Assembly (NCBI RefSeq): GCF_003963535.1
Contig: NZ_CP034539.1
Span: 1,178,001 to 1,242,000, forward strand
Origin: Streptomyces cyaneochromogenes
GTDB lineage: Bacteria; Actinomycetota; Actinomycetes; Streptomycetales; Streptomycetaceae
Direction: 5' to 3'
DNA: 64,000 bases
Shown here: positions 26,414-35,147 of the stretch, piece after piece
Numbering within the stretch: position 1 is the stretch's first letter
How the letters are laid out: each line of letters begins with the position of its first letter
The notes under the pieces: model-generated
Databases searched by the model: none
What the model saw: the letters and a program-made list of their open reading frames with translations, nothing else
What the model was told of the DNA's origin: nothing
Position numbers and translations under genes: made by a program

Positions 26414-26546
26414 GATGGTCTACTGCTCCTGATCAAGCCGCCGTCCGCTGCTGTCCCCCGCATCCTACGGCGGGCATCGTCGCAGGCTGCTGTGGGAGGA
26501 TCACAGCACTCACACGTACAACGTCGCACCCACAAGGAGCGTGCCC

Positions 26547-27902
26547 ATGTCGTCGAATCCGGTCGCCGAGACCGTCGCCTCGCTGATGCCCAGGGCGCGG
26601 GCGGAGCTCACCGAACTGGTGGCATTCAAGTCGGTGGCGGACTTCGACCAGTTCCCGAAGAGCGAGAGCGAGGGCGCCGCCCGCTGGGTCGCCGACGCGC
26701 TCACCGCCGAGGGCTTCGAGGACGTGGCCCTGCTCGACACCCCCGACGGCACCCAGTCGGTGTACGGCTACCTGCCCGGCCCCGAGGGCGCGAAGACGGT
26801 CCTGCTGTACGCCCACTACGACGTGCAGCCCCCGCTGGACGAGGCCGCCTGGAGCACGCCGCCCTTCGAGCTGACCGAGCGCGACGGCCGCTGGTACGGG
26901 CGCGGGGCCGCCGACTGCAAGGGCGGCGTGATCATGCACCTGCTGGCCCTGCGCGCGCTCAAGGCGAACGGCGGCGTGCCGGTGCACGTGAAGGTGATCG
27001 CCGAGGGCTCGGAGGAGATGGGCACCGGCGGTCTGGAGCGGTACGCCGAGGAGCACCCGGACCTGCTGGAGGCCGACACCATCGTGATCGGCGACGCGGG
27101 CAACTTCCGCGTCGGCCTGCCCACGGTCACCTCCACCCTGCGCGGCATGACCCTCGTCCGCGTGCAGATCGACACGCTCGCAGGCAACCTCCACTCGGGC
27201 CAGTTCGGCGGCGCCGCGCCCGACGCGCTCGGCGCGCTGATCCGCGTACTGGACTCGCTGCGTGCCGAGGACGGTTCGACGACCGTGGACGGGCTGACCG
27301 GCGAGTCGTCGTGGGAGGGCCTGAGTTACGAGGACGAGCAGTTCCGCCAGGACGCCAAGGTCCTCGACGGCGTCGAGCTGATCGGCTCCGGCACGGTCGC
27401 CGACCGCATCTGGGCGCGCCCGGCCGTCACCGTCCTCGGCATCGACTGCCCGCCGGTCGTCGGCGCCACCCCGTCGGTGCAGGCGAGCGCGCGGGCGCTG
27501 ATCAGCCTGCGGGTGCCGCCGGGCGTGGACGCGGCCGAGGCGACCAAGCTGCTGCAGGCCCACCTGGAGACGCACACGCCGTGGGGCGCCCGGGTGCGCA
27601 GCGAGCAGATAGGGCAGGGCCAGGCGTTCCGCGCCGACACGAGCAGCCCGGCGTACCAGGCGATGGCGGACGCGATGGCGGTGGCCTACCCCGGCCAGGA
27701 GATGCAGTACGCCGGCCAGGGCGGCTCGATCCCGCTGTGCAACACCCTCGCCGCCCTCTACCCGCACGCGGAGATCCTCCTCATCGGCCTGAGCGAGCCG
27801 GAGGCCCAGATCCACGCCGTGAACGAGAGCGTGTCCCCGCAGGAGCTGGAGCGTCTTTCGGTCACCGAGGCGCTGTTCCTGCGTAATTACGCGGCGAGTT
27901 GA
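26547..27902 (+). CDS. M20 family dipeptidase/peptidase
   Basis: 451 residues. Metal and catalytic residues are visible: His90 and Asp92 in YAHYDVQP, Asp in GRGAADCKGG, the general base Glu-Glu in AEGSEEMGTGG, Asp in VIGDAGNF, and a dimerisation lid with NLHSGQFGGAAPDAL. It is a cytosolic di-zinc exopeptidase of the CNDP/PepV branch. I start at ATG 26547, 7 nt after AAGGAG, and not at the GTG two codons earlier. It is followed 25 nt later by the kinase-like gene. Confidence 0.93.
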   Translation: MSSNPVAETVASLMPRARAELTELVAFKSVADFDQFPKSESEGAARWVADALTAEGFEDVALLDTPDGTQSVYGYLPGPEGAKTVLLYAHYDVQPPLDEAAWSTPPFELTERDGRWYGRGAADCKGGVIMHLLALRALKANGGVPVHVKVIAEGSEEMGTGGLERYAEEHPDLLEADTIVIGDAGNFRVGLPTVTSTLRGMTLVRVQIDTLAGNLHSGQFGGAAPDALGALIRVLDSLRAEDGSTTVDGLTGESSWEGLSYEDEQFRQDAKVLDGVELIGSGTVADRIWARPAVTVLGIDCPPVVGATPSVQASARALISLRVPPGVDAAEATKLLQAHLETHTPWGARVRSEQIGQGQAFRADTSSPAYQAMADAMAVAYPGQEMQYAGQGGSIPLCNTLAALYPHAEILLIGLSEPEAQIHAVNESVSPQELERLSVTEALFLRNYAAS

Positions 27903-27927
27903 GGGGCCGCGCGGTGACGATGGGGGC

Positions 27928-28986
27928 ATGACCCGCGCTGATCGCCTCGCCGCCCACACGGACATCGCCACCTCCCTCTCGCTCCTCAGCGACCACGAAC
28001 TCGCGGACCTCGTGGAGTCGGGCGCGCCGCTCGCCACCGGCATCGGCGGCCGCTCGACGCTGATCGAGGTGGACGGCAGACGGGTCTTCGTGAAACGCGT
28101 CCGGCTCACCGACGTCGAGCTGAGGCCGGAGAACGTCCGCTCCACGGCGAACCTCCTCGGCCTGCCGGCCTACTTCCACTACGGCGTCGGCAGTCCGGGG
28201 TTCGGCGCCTGGCGGGAGCTCGCCGTACACACCATGACGACGAACTGGGTCGTCGCCGGCCGCTTCGCGGGCTTCCCGCTGATGCACCACTGGCGGGTCC
28301 TGCCACAGCCGCCCCAGCCCCTTCCCGACCAACTGGCCGACGTCGAGGGGGCCGTCGCCTACTGGGGCGGCAGCCCGCAGGTGCGCGAGCGCATCGAGGA
28401 GTTGCGGACGGCGTCCGCGAGTCTGGCGCTGTTCCTGGAGTACGTGCCGTACACCCTGCACGAGTGGTTCGACGCCCAACTGCGCACGGACGGCGCCGAG
28501 GCCGCGTGCACCTTGGTGGAGCAGGGGCTCAGGGCAACCACCGACTTCCTCCACGGGCGCGAACTCCTGCACTTCGACGCCCACTTCGCCAACATCCTCA
28601 CCGACGGCGAGCAGCTGTACCTGGCCGACTACGGCCTCGCGCTCTCGTCCCGTTTCCCGCTCACCCCGCCGGAGCGCGAGTTCTTCGACCGGCACCGCGT
28701 CTACGACCGCTGCTACACCGCCGCCCACCTGGTGAACTGGCTGGCCACCGTGCTGCACGGGTACGGGCTCGAGGAGCGCGAGGCCTTCGTGCGGGACTGC
28801 GCCGACGGCAGGCGGCCCGAGGGCATCCCGCGGGCCGCCGCCGACCTCATCGTGCGGTACGCGCCCCTCGCCGTCGTCGGGAACGACTTCTTCGGGCGGC
28901 TGATTCACGAGAGCAAGCTCACGCCGTACCCGTACGAGGAGCTGGCCGGGCTGCTTCAGGACGTGGGGATCCCGGCCTCCAGGTAG
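27928..28986 (+). CDS. Protein-kinase-fold protein of unknown substrate
   Basis: 352 residues with a kinase-like order: VFVKRVRLTDVEL (Lys of the ATP site), FLEYVPYTLHEWFDAQL (hinge), LLHFDAHFANILTDG (catalytic loop, Asp217 with Asn222 in H-F-D-A-H-x-x-N) and LADYGLALS (metal Asp in a DYG in place of DFG). The loop HFDAHxxN resembles aminoglycoside/fructosamine kinases more than Ser/Thr kinases. The target may be a small molecule or a protein. The 3' end overlaps the convergent NUDIX gene by 31 nt. Confidence 0.75.
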   Translation: MTRADRLAAHTDIATSLSLLSDHELADLVESGAPLATGIGGRSTLIEVDGRRVFVKRVRLTDVELRPENVRSTANLLGLPAYFHYGVGSPGFGAWRELAVHTMTTNWVVAGRFAGFPLMHHWRVLPQPPQPLPDQLADVEGAVAYWGGSPQVRERIEELRTASASLALFLEYVPYTLHEWFDAQLRTDGAEAACTLVEQGLRATTDFLHGRELLHFDAHFANILTDGEQLYLADYGLALSSRFPLTPPEREFFDRHRVYDRCYTAAHLVNWLATVLHGYGLEEREAFVRDCADGRRPEGIPRAAADLIVRYAPLAVVGNDFFGRLIHESKLTPYPYEELAGLLQDVGIPASR

Positions 28987-29996
28987 AGCGCCGCCCCGCG
29001 TTCCCGCGCTCGCAGCGCCCAGCGCAGCCGCTCGTAGCGCACCGGTGGCAGCAGGTCGGCGGCCTCCTCCTCGGTCACGAAGCGCCAGTCGCGCAGCTCG
29101 GGCCCGGGCAGCAGGAGACGTTCGGCCTCCGCGGAGTCGAGGCGTCCGCCGTCGAAGAGGAGCCGCAGACCGCCGTAGCCGGGGGGCTTGGGCCGCTCCC
29201 AGTCGACGACGAGGAGGCGCGGTACGTCGTCCAGCCGTATCCCCGTCTCCTCGGCGACCTCGCGCATGCCCGCGCGCGCGGGCGCCTCGCCGGGTTCGAC
29301 GACGCCGCCGGGGAACTCCCAGCCCGCCTTGTAGGTGGGGTCGACGAGCAGCACCCGGCCCTGCTCGTCGAAGAGGAGGACCCCCGAGGCCAGGGTCTCG
29401 GAGGTGGGCTCCGGGGTCTGCACGATGTCGCAGACGGGGACCGTACCGCCGCCGACCGCCTCGGCGATCCGGACGGCGGTCTCGTACGGAGTCAGGCCGC
29501 TGTTGTCGACCGGGTAGGCGTCGGCGGTGAGCCAGGAGGCGAGCGCGGCTCGGTACGGCTCCATGTGGTCGTACGACCACTGCCGGATCCGTATGTCGCC
29601 GTCGGGCAGGTCGGGCGGGATCTCCCGACCGGCTATGCGCTCTCGCAGGATCGTTTCCGCCGGAGCGAGGAGGACGTGCTGGACAGTGATGCGGCGGGCC
29701 GCGAGGCCGCCGAAGATCTCGTCGCGGTACTCCTGACGCAGCAGCGTCATCGGGACCACGAGGGTCCCGCCCAGCTCGGCGAGCAGCGCGGCGGCCGTAT
29801 CGATCACCAGACGTCGCCAGATCGGCAGGTCCTGGAAGTCACCGACCTCGGTGAGGTGTTTGGGCGGGAGCAGGTGGGTGAGTGCTCCGCCGATGACCTC
29901 GGGGTCGAAGAGCGTGCTGTTCGGGATCAGCTCGATCAGGTCCCGTGCGGTGGTGGTCTTCCCCGCACCGAACGCACCGTTGATCCAGACGATCAC
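28956..29996 (-). CDS. P-loop kinase-like (tunicamycin-resistance-type) ATPase fused to NUDIX hydrolase
   Basis: 346 residues, two domains. Residues 1-185 form a P-loop domain (Walker A INGAFGAGKTTTAR, then FDPEVIGGALTHLL and PMTLLRQEYRDEIFGGL) like the TmrB/shikimate-kinase-like group. Residues 205-340 are a NUDIX hydrolase with the box GGVVEPGEAPARAGMREVAEE, Arg245-Glu250 being the metal-binding core. NUDIX proteins cleave nucleoside diphosphates linked to X. The fusion suggests phosphorylation and hydrolysis of related nucleotide compounds. The start is ATG 29996. Confidence 0.88.
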   Translation of the reverse strand: MIVWINGAFGAGKTTTARDLIELIPNSTLFDPEVIGGALTHLLPPKHLTEVGDFQDLPIWRRLVIDTAAALLAELGGTLVVPMTLLRQEYRDEIFGGLAARRITVQHVLLAPAETILRERIAGREIPPDLPDGDIRIRQWSYDHMEPYRAALASWLTADAYPVDNSGLTPYETAVRIAEAVGGGTVPVCDIVQTPEPTSETLASGVLLFDEQGRVLLVDPTYKAGWEFPGGVVEPGEAPARAGMREVAEETGIRLDDVPRLLVVDWERPKPPGYGGLRLLFDGGRLDSAEAERLLLPGPELRDWRFVTEEEAADLLPPVRYERLRWALRARERGAALYLEAGIPTS

Positions 29997-30078
29997 GTTT
30001 CCCCCTCTTCTGTTGGCCCCCTGTGGCTTGCCCGCTCCACACTGCCACGGAAACCACCTCCCGTAGAGGGCGCATGAC

Positions 30079-30122
30079 CACGGCGCCGGAGTCCCCGCGG
30101 GTGCGGGGGCTCCGGCGCCGTG
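30079..30122 (-). terminator. Long hairpin terminator of the small secreted protein gene
   Basis: A 20-bp stem with one mismatch: 30079-30098 pairs with 30103-30122 around a GGGT loop. It lies 20 nt past the stop of the minus-strand gene at 30143. Confidence 0.9.
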
Positions 30123-30142
30123 TGGTCGGGGCGGTGGGCTCG

Positions 30143-30472
30143 TCAGCGCTTCTTCCCGTGCGGGGCGTTGTTCACGGCCCGGTCCGTCTCACGGTTGATG
30201 GCCCGGCCGAAGGTGTTCAGGGCCTGGTCCACGTTGACGCCGGCGACCTTGGTCTCGCCGCCGGCAAGCTTCGTGCCACCGGTCTCACTGCCGGCAAGCT
30301 TCACCCCGCCGGCCTCACCGCCGAGGAGCTTCATTCCTCCGCCGCCGAGGCCGGGAGTCTCCGTGGAAGGGGTCCCGGTGACAGGGGCCTCGGCGGCGTG
30401 GGACGGGGTGACCGCCGCGACGACGAATCCGGTGGCCAGGGAGGCGATGGCGAGCATGCTGCGCTTCTTCAT
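30143..30472 (-). CDS. Small secreted protein with GGxKLAG repeats
   Basis: 109 residues. A classical signal peptide (MKKRSMLAIASLATGFVVAA, cleavage near HAA at residue 27) is followed by a low-complexity region with repeated units GGGMKLLGGEA, GGVKLAGSET, GGTKLAGGET, KVAG. A conserved-looking tail follows (VNVDQALNTFGRAINRETD, then RAVNNAPHGKKR). The mature part is about 80 residues and extracellular. No enzyme motif is present; it may be a matrix or wall-associated peptide. It is followed by a strong terminator and lies downstream of the TIGR01777 gene in the same direction (42-nt gap). Confidence 0.75.
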   Translation of the reverse strand: MKKRSMLAIASLATGFVVAAVTPSHAAEAPVTGTPSTETPGLGGGGMKLLGGEAGGVKLAGSETGGTKLAGGETKVAGVNVDQALNTFGRAINRETDRAVNNAPHGKKR

Positions 30473-30514
30473 GGCCGGTTCAACTGTGAAACGGAGCGGG
30501 AGTCACGCCCCACC

Positions 30515-31510
30515 TCAGGACAATCGGGACAGCGCCGGAGCTCCGGCCCCGGACCGGCGCCGGTCGACCCGGCGCAGCCGCACCCGTTGCACGAGGTCGT
30601 CGGCCGCCTGGGGCCATCGGCCGTACTCGAAGGTGAACCCCTCGTCGAGCAGCCGGCCAGGGACGACACGCCGGCTCTTGAGCAGCAACTCGGTGTCGGA
30701 GCGCAGCGCGAACGCGCCGAGTTCCGCCATCCGCTTCGTCGCGGGCAGGCCCACGGGGACGCCCCACGCGGAGCGCAGCGCCCGCATGAACGCACGCTGC
30801 GGCAGCGGCTCGGGGGCCGCGAGGTTCACCGGACCGGTGAGATCGTCGCGGTCGACCAGGAAGTCGACCGCGCGGACGAAGTCACGGTCGTGGATCCAGG
30901 AGACGTACTGCGCGCCGCCCGCGACGGGACCGCCGAGCCCCAGCCGGGCCAGCCTCAGCAGGATGTCGAACACGCCGCCGCGGTCGGGGCTCATCACCAT
31001 GGCGGAGCGCAGGGCGACCTTGCGGGTGTGCGGGGTGTCGGCCTCCTCCTGGGCCCGCTCCCAGGCCTTGGCGATCTCGACGCTGTACGCCCAGTAGTCG
31101 GGCACGCCGGGCTCGCTGCCGCCGATGACGCCCGTCGCCTCGTCGTTGGGCGCGTCGAAGCGGTGGGCGTAGACGGTCGCGGTGCTCATCTGCAGCCACA
31201 CCCGGGGCGGCCGGGCGGCCCGGGCGATCGCCTCGCCCACGACCTGGGTGGAGTGCACTCGCGAATCCATCATGGCCTGCAAATTGGTCGCGGTGTAGCG
31301 GCAGCTGACACTGCGCCCGGCCAGGTTGATCACGATGTCGCTGCCGTCGATCACCTGGGCCCACCGACCCAGCGTCTCGCCGTCCCAGCGGATCTCCCGG
31401 TCCCGCGAGGGCCGCCTGGTCAGGACCACGACCTCATGGCCCGCGGCGGTCAGCGCGCGGTTCAGGACGGTGCCCACCTGCCCGGTTCCCCCGGGGATCA
31501 CTATCTTCAT
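30515..31510 (-). CDS. TIGR01777 family NAD-dependent epimerase/dehydratase-like protein
   Basis: 331 residues. A Rossmann start MKIVIPGGTGQVGTVL is followed by DIVINLAGRSVSCRYTATNL, SVEIAKAWERAQEEADTPHT and RSAMVMSPDRGGVFDILLRL, the pattern of TIGR01777 (YfcH-like) proteins. I start at ATG 31510, because GGGGGAG lies right before it and the family begins there, and not at the in-frame start four codons upstream. A perfect 14-bp palindrome lies 42 nt upstream. The function of the family is not known. Confidence 0.88.
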   Translation of the reverse strand: MKIVIPGGTGQVGTVLNRALTAAGHEVVVLTRRPSRDREIRWDGETLGRWAQVIDGSDIVINLAGRSVSCRYTATNLQAMMDSRVHSTQVVGEAIARAARPPRVWLQMSTATVYAHRFDAPNDEATGVIGGSEPGVPDYWAYSVEIAKAWERAQEEADTPHTRKVALRSAMVMSPDRGGVFDILLRLARLGLGGPVAGGAQYVSWIHDRDFVRAVDFLVDRDDLTGPVNLAAPEPLPQRAFMRALRSAWGVPVGLPATKRMAELGAFALRSDTELLLKSRRVVPGRLLDEGFTFEYGRWPQAADDLVQRVRLRRVDRRRSGAGAPALSRLS

Positions 31511-31551
31511 CGACTCCCCCATCTCGTGTGAGCACGAGCGTACCGCACCTC

Positions 31552-31565
31552 TTGAACATGTTCAA
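31552..31565. promoter_or_regulatory. Perfect palindrome TTGAACATGTTCAA
   Basis: A 14-bp perfect inverted repeat between the divergent TIGR01777 and alpha-galactosidase genes, 42 nt before the former and 146 nt before the latter. The distance and low GC suggest an operator for the TIGR01777 gene. No regulator gene is adjacent, so the binding protein is encoded elsewhere. Confidence 0.6.
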
Positions 31566-31710
31566 AAAGATGCCGGACGGGATTTTCGGGCCACCCGGAG
31601 CCACCCGCCACCACTCCCTTCCAACACGACCCACCGGCCCCTACCGTGGACACGCCCATGACGCGTACATGCCGTCATCCCGCCCTTTGCAGGTTCGGAG
31701 GAACGTAACG

Positions 31711-33744
31711 ATGCGTCACCTTCACACCCGCACAACCCGCAAAGCCCGAAGAAGAGCGGTCGGCGCCCTCGCCGCAGCCCTGCTGTGCACGGCCGGACTC
31801 GCCGCCCCCACGGCCGCCGCGGCCCCCGTCGCGCCCACCCCGGACGACGGTCTCGCCCGCACCCCGCCCATGGGGTTCAACAACTGGAACTCCACGCACT
31901 GCCGTGCCGAGTTCGACGAGGCCATGGTGAAGGGCATCGCGGACATCTTCGTCGACAAGGGCCTCAAGGACGCCGGGTACGAGTACGTCAACCTCGACGA
32001 CTGCTGGGCCCTGCCGTCCAGGGACGCGAACGGACAGCTCGTGCCCGACCCGGTCCGCTTCCCGGGCGGGATCAAGGCCCTCGCGGACTACGTCCATGCC
32101 AAGGGCCTGAAGCTCGGCATCTACACCAGCGCGGGCACGAAGACCTGCAACAGCGCCGGCTTCCCCGGCGCCCTCGGCCATGAGTACAGCGACGCCCAGC
32201 AGTTCGCGGACTGGGGCGTGGACTACCTCAAGTACGACAACTGCAACAACCAGGGCGTGGACGCCAGGCTGCGCTACACCACCATGCGCGACGCGCTCAG
32301 AGCCGCCTCTCGCAAGACGGGCCGCCCCATCGTGTACAGCATCTGCGAATGGGGCGAGAACAAGCCCTGGGAATGGGCCTCCGACGTCGGCCATCTGTGG
32401 CGCACGACCGGTGACATCAGCGACAACTGGGGGTCGATGCTGTCCATCCTGAAGCGGAACCTGCCCCTCGCGCCGTACGCCGGCCCCGGCCACTGGAACG
32501 ACCCGGACATGCTGGAGGTCGGCAACGGCGGGATGACGGACACCGAGTACCGCTCGCACTTCTCGATGTGGGCGATCATGGCCGCGCCGCTGCTCATCGG
32601 CTCCGACCTGCGGTCCGCCTCCGAGGAGACCTTCGAGATCCTCGGCAACCGCGAGGTCATCGCGGTCGACCAGGACCCGCTGGGCAGGCAGGGCACGGTG
32701 ATCTCCTCCGAGGGCGGACGTTGGGTCGTCGCCAAGGAGATGCGGGACGGCAGTCGCGCGGTGGCCCTCTTCAACGAGTCCGGAACCGCCCGGCGCATCA
32801 CCACGACCGCAGCGGCCGTCGGCCTGCCCGCCGCCGACGGGTACACACTGCGCGACCTGTGGCAGCACCGCAGCCTGAACACCGCCGGCACGATCTCGGC
32901 GACCGTCCCCGCGCACGGCACGGTCCTGCTGCGCGCCTGGGCCGACCCGAAGTGGGCCCAGCACCCGCCCGCCGTGGAGCTGGACCTGGAGGGCAGCCCG
33001 ATGGTCGAGGCGGGCCGGACCACGACGCTGACGTCGACGGTGACCGACCTGGGGCGTACGACGGCCAGGCGCGTGTCCGTCACCCTGACCGGACCCGAGG
33101 GGTGGACCGTCAGAGCGACCTCCCCGACCACCTCACCCGCACTGCCGACGGGCGGAACCCTGCGCACGAAGTGGGCGGTCACCGCACCGCAAGGGACGCC
33201 GACGGGCTCGTACGACGTCGTACTCAGGGCGACTCACCACTCCCCGAGCGGAGCCCGCGTCGACAGCACACTGCCGCTGACCGCGAGCGTGGTGGCGCCA
33301 CCGCCCTCGGAGACGTCCCGCCTCGGTGACCTCCCCTGGCTGTCGGCCGCCAACGGCTGGGGCCCCGTCGAGCGCGACACGAGCAACGGGGAGAGCGCCG
33401 CGGGCGACGGCCGACCGATCACCGTCGGCGGCGTGGTGTACGACGACGGACTCGGCGTCCACGCCCAGAGCACCGTCGAGTACTACACCGGCGGCGCATG
33501 CGAGACGGTCACCGCGGACGTCGGCGTCGACGACGAGGAGGAAGTGGGCGGCACCGTCACCTTCGAGATCTGGACGGACGACACCCGAGCAGCCTCGACG
33601 GGCCTCCTCACCAACGCGATGTCGGCCCGGCCGATCACCGCCGACGTGACCGGGGCCCAGGTGGTCCGGCTGGTCGTCACCGACGGCGGCGACGGGATCG
33701 ACTCGGACCATGGGGACTGGGCGGGGGCACGGGTGAGTTGCTGA
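31711..33744 (+). CDS. Secreted alpha-galactosidase, GH27, with NEW3-like and NPCBM domains
   Basis: 677 residues. Signal peptide (RKARRRAVGALAAALLCTAG, cleavage near residue 38). GH27 barrel: TPPMGFNNWNSTHC, nucleophile Asp176 in YLKYDNCNNQ, acid/base Asp235 in RTTGDISDNW, and GHWNDPDMLEVGNGG. Residues 420-520 are an NEW3-like beta sandwich (TLTSTVTDLGRTTARRVSVT). Residues 535-677 are an NPCBM module (YDDGLGVHAQSTVEYYTGG, ending DWAGARVSC). It frees alpha-galactose from plant galactosides outside the cell. ATG 31711 has GGAGGA upstream. The neighbouring ROK kinase and LacI regulator suggest a sugar-use region. Confidence 0.93.
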   Translation: MRHLHTRTTRKARRRAVGALAAALLCTAGLAAPTAAAAPVAPTPDDGLARTPPMGFNNWNSTHCRAEFDEAMVKGIADIFVDKGLKDAGYEYVNLDDCWALPSRDANGQLVPDPVRFPGGIKALADYVHAKGLKLGIYTSAGTKTCNSAGFPGALGHEYSDAQQFADWGVDYLKYDNCNNQGVDARLRYTTMRDALRAASRKTGRPIVYSICEWGENKPWEWASDVGHLWRTTGDISDNWGSMLSILKRNLPLAPYAGPGHWNDPDMLEVGNGGMTDTEYRSHFSMWAIMAAPLLIGSDLRSASEETFEILGNREVIAVDQDPLGRQGTVISSEGGRWVVAKEMRDGSRAVALFNESGTARRITTTAAAVGLPAADGYTLRDLWQHRSLNTAGTISATVPAHGTVLLRAWADPKWAQHPPAVELDLEGSPMVEAGRTTTLTSTVTDLGRTTARRVSVTLTGPEGWTVRATSPTTSPALPTGGTLRTKWAVTAPQGTPTGSYDVVLRATHHSPSGARVDSTLPLTASVVAPPPSETSRLGDLPWLSAANGWGPVERDTSNGESAAGDGRPITVGGVVYDDGLGVHAQSTVEYYTGGACETVTADVGVDDEEEVGGTVTFEIWTDDTRAASTGLLTNAMSARPITADVTGAQVVRLVVTDGGDGIDSDHGDWAGARVSC

Positions 33745-33892
33745 CGGGAGTGGGGTGGGCCGGGTGGACGGGGTGGGCAGGGCGACTCGGGTCGGGTCGG
33801 GTGACCGGGCTGAGGCTCATGTCCGCGCTCCCGGCCCACCCGCCGTCAAGCCCGCTCCGGCAGAAACGGCGGGAACGTTCCTCCCGGCCCCC

Positions 33893-34840
33893 TCAGACCG
33901 TCGCCGCGTCCGTTCTGCGCGCCAGTGCCGCCGCCGCGGCCCCCACCAGCCCCGCGTCCGTGCCCATCTGGGCCGGTGTGATCGCCAGCCGCTGGACGAA
34001 GGACAGCGTGGCGTAGTCGGTCAACGCCTTGCGCAGGGGTGTGAAGAGGACGTCGCCCGCGTTGCCCACGCCCCCGCCGATCACGGCGATGTCGATCTCG
34101 ACGAGGGTCGCGGTGGCCGCGATCCCGGCGGCCAGGGCCTGGGCGGCGCGCTCGAAGGAGGCCACGGCGACCGGGTCGCCGTCACGGGCGGCGGCGGCCA
34201 CCGCGGCGGCGGAGGTGTCGCCGTCCGGACCCGGCCGCCAGCCGTTCTCCAGCGCCCGCCGGGCGATGTTGGGGCCGCTGGCGATGCGCTCCACACAGCC
34301 GCGCGAACCGCACGGACACAGGTCGCCGTCCAGGTCGACGCTGATGTGGCCGATGTGCCCGGCGTTGCCGGTGGGGCCGGGGTGCAGCCGGCCGTTCAGG
34401 ACGAGGCCCCCGCCGACTCCCGTGGAGACGACCATGCACAGCGCGTTGTCATGCCCCCGGGCCGCTCCCTGCCAGTGCTCGGCCGCCGTGATGGCCACGC
34501 CGTCGCCGATCAGCTCGACGGGCAGCCCCCCGGCTGCCTCCCTCACCCGCCGGACCAGCGGATAGTCACGCCAGCCGGGCACGTTCACCGGACTGACGGT
34601 GCCGGCGGAGGCGTCCACCGGTCCGGCGCTGCCGATACCGAGGGCCGTGGCGCCCTCCCACAAGGGCGACGCGGTGAGCTCGCCGACGACCTTCTCGACG
34701 GCCCGCATCACCGTCTCGCCGTCCTCCCGGGTCGGCGTGGCGCGCTGTGCCCGGACCACGATCGTGCCGTGGCCGTCCACCAGCGCTCCGGCGATCTTGG
34801 TGCCGCCGATGTCGAGCGCAGCCACGAGGTCGGTGTGCAT
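33893..34840 (-). CDS. ROK family sugar kinase
   Basis: 315 residues. ATP-binding VAALDIGGTKIAGALVDG, central AGPVDASAGTVSPVNVPGWR, catalytic GDGVAITAAEHWQGAA (Asp), MVVSTGVGGGLVLNG, and the ROK zinc site CPCGSRGCVE. It phosphorylates a hexose (glucose, or an amino or other sugar) in the cytosol. It faces the convergent alpha-galactosidase gene and is divergent from a LacI-type repressor. A palindromic operator lies in the gap, so its expression is probably sugar induced. Confidence 0.93.
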   Translation of the reverse strand: MHTDLVAALDIGGTKIAGALVDGHGTIVVRAQRATPTREDGETVMRAVEKVVGELTASPLWEGATALGIGSAGPVDASAGTVSPVNVPGWRDYPLVRRVREAAGGLPVELIGDGVAITAAEHWQGAARGHDNALCMVVSTGVGGGLVLNGRLHPGPTGNAGHIGHISVDLDGDLCPCGSRGCVERIASGPNIARRALENGWRPGPDGDTSAAAVAAAARDGDPVAVASFERAAQALAAGIAATATLVEIDIAVIGGGVGNAGDVLFTPLRKALTDYATLSFVQRLAITPAQMGTDAGLVGAAAAALARRTDAATV

Positions 34841-34959
34841 TTGTGTCAGTTCTCCCCGTCAACCATTCGGATCTCCCCGCCAGCCACGGGAATTGGACGA
34901 GCCGGTCTCGCGGTGGGGGCGCAGGCCGGAGATTGCGGTGGACAGTGTCTCCCGGATCT

Positions 34960-34971
34960 GACAACGTTGTC
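34960..34971. promoter_or_regulatory. LacI-type operator between ROK and LacI genes
   Basis: GACAACGTTGTC, a 12-bp perfect palindrome with the central CG typical of LacI/GalR operators. It lies 119 nt before the ROK start and 188 nt before the chosen LacI start. It probably lets the LacI protein control itself and the ROK gene. Confidence 0.75.
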
Positions 34972-35007
34972 CAGGCTCTATGCTCGACGCCACATCCTCA
35001 TACAAAC

Positions 35008-35117
35008 CCATGGACCGACGCATCCCCATGGACAGACGTACTCCGCGGGTCGACGTAAGCCGCATCGACGAACGCACTCCTTCGGATCTACGTAGCGCCA
35101 TGGACCGCCGCATCCCC
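35008..35117 (+). repeat. In-frame degenerate direct repeats upstream of lacI
   Basis: A 20-nt unit CCATGGACCGACGCATCCCC at 35008-35027 recurs at 35098-35117 with one change, exactly 90 nt apart (30 codons). A shorter degenerate copy lies at 35027-35044. All are in the lacI frame and would encode MDRRIP-type units. They are either an N-terminal extension of LacI or a 5'-leader repeat. Confidence 0.65.
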
Positions 35118-35147
35118 GTGGACGACGACAGGACAGGACACCGCATC

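Noticed and set aside
33745..33892. G-rich tract (repeated GGGTGG/CGGGT words) between alpha-galactosidase and ROK genes
   Set aside because: It might form G-quadruplex DNA, but such tracts are common in this composition and no regular spacing is seen.
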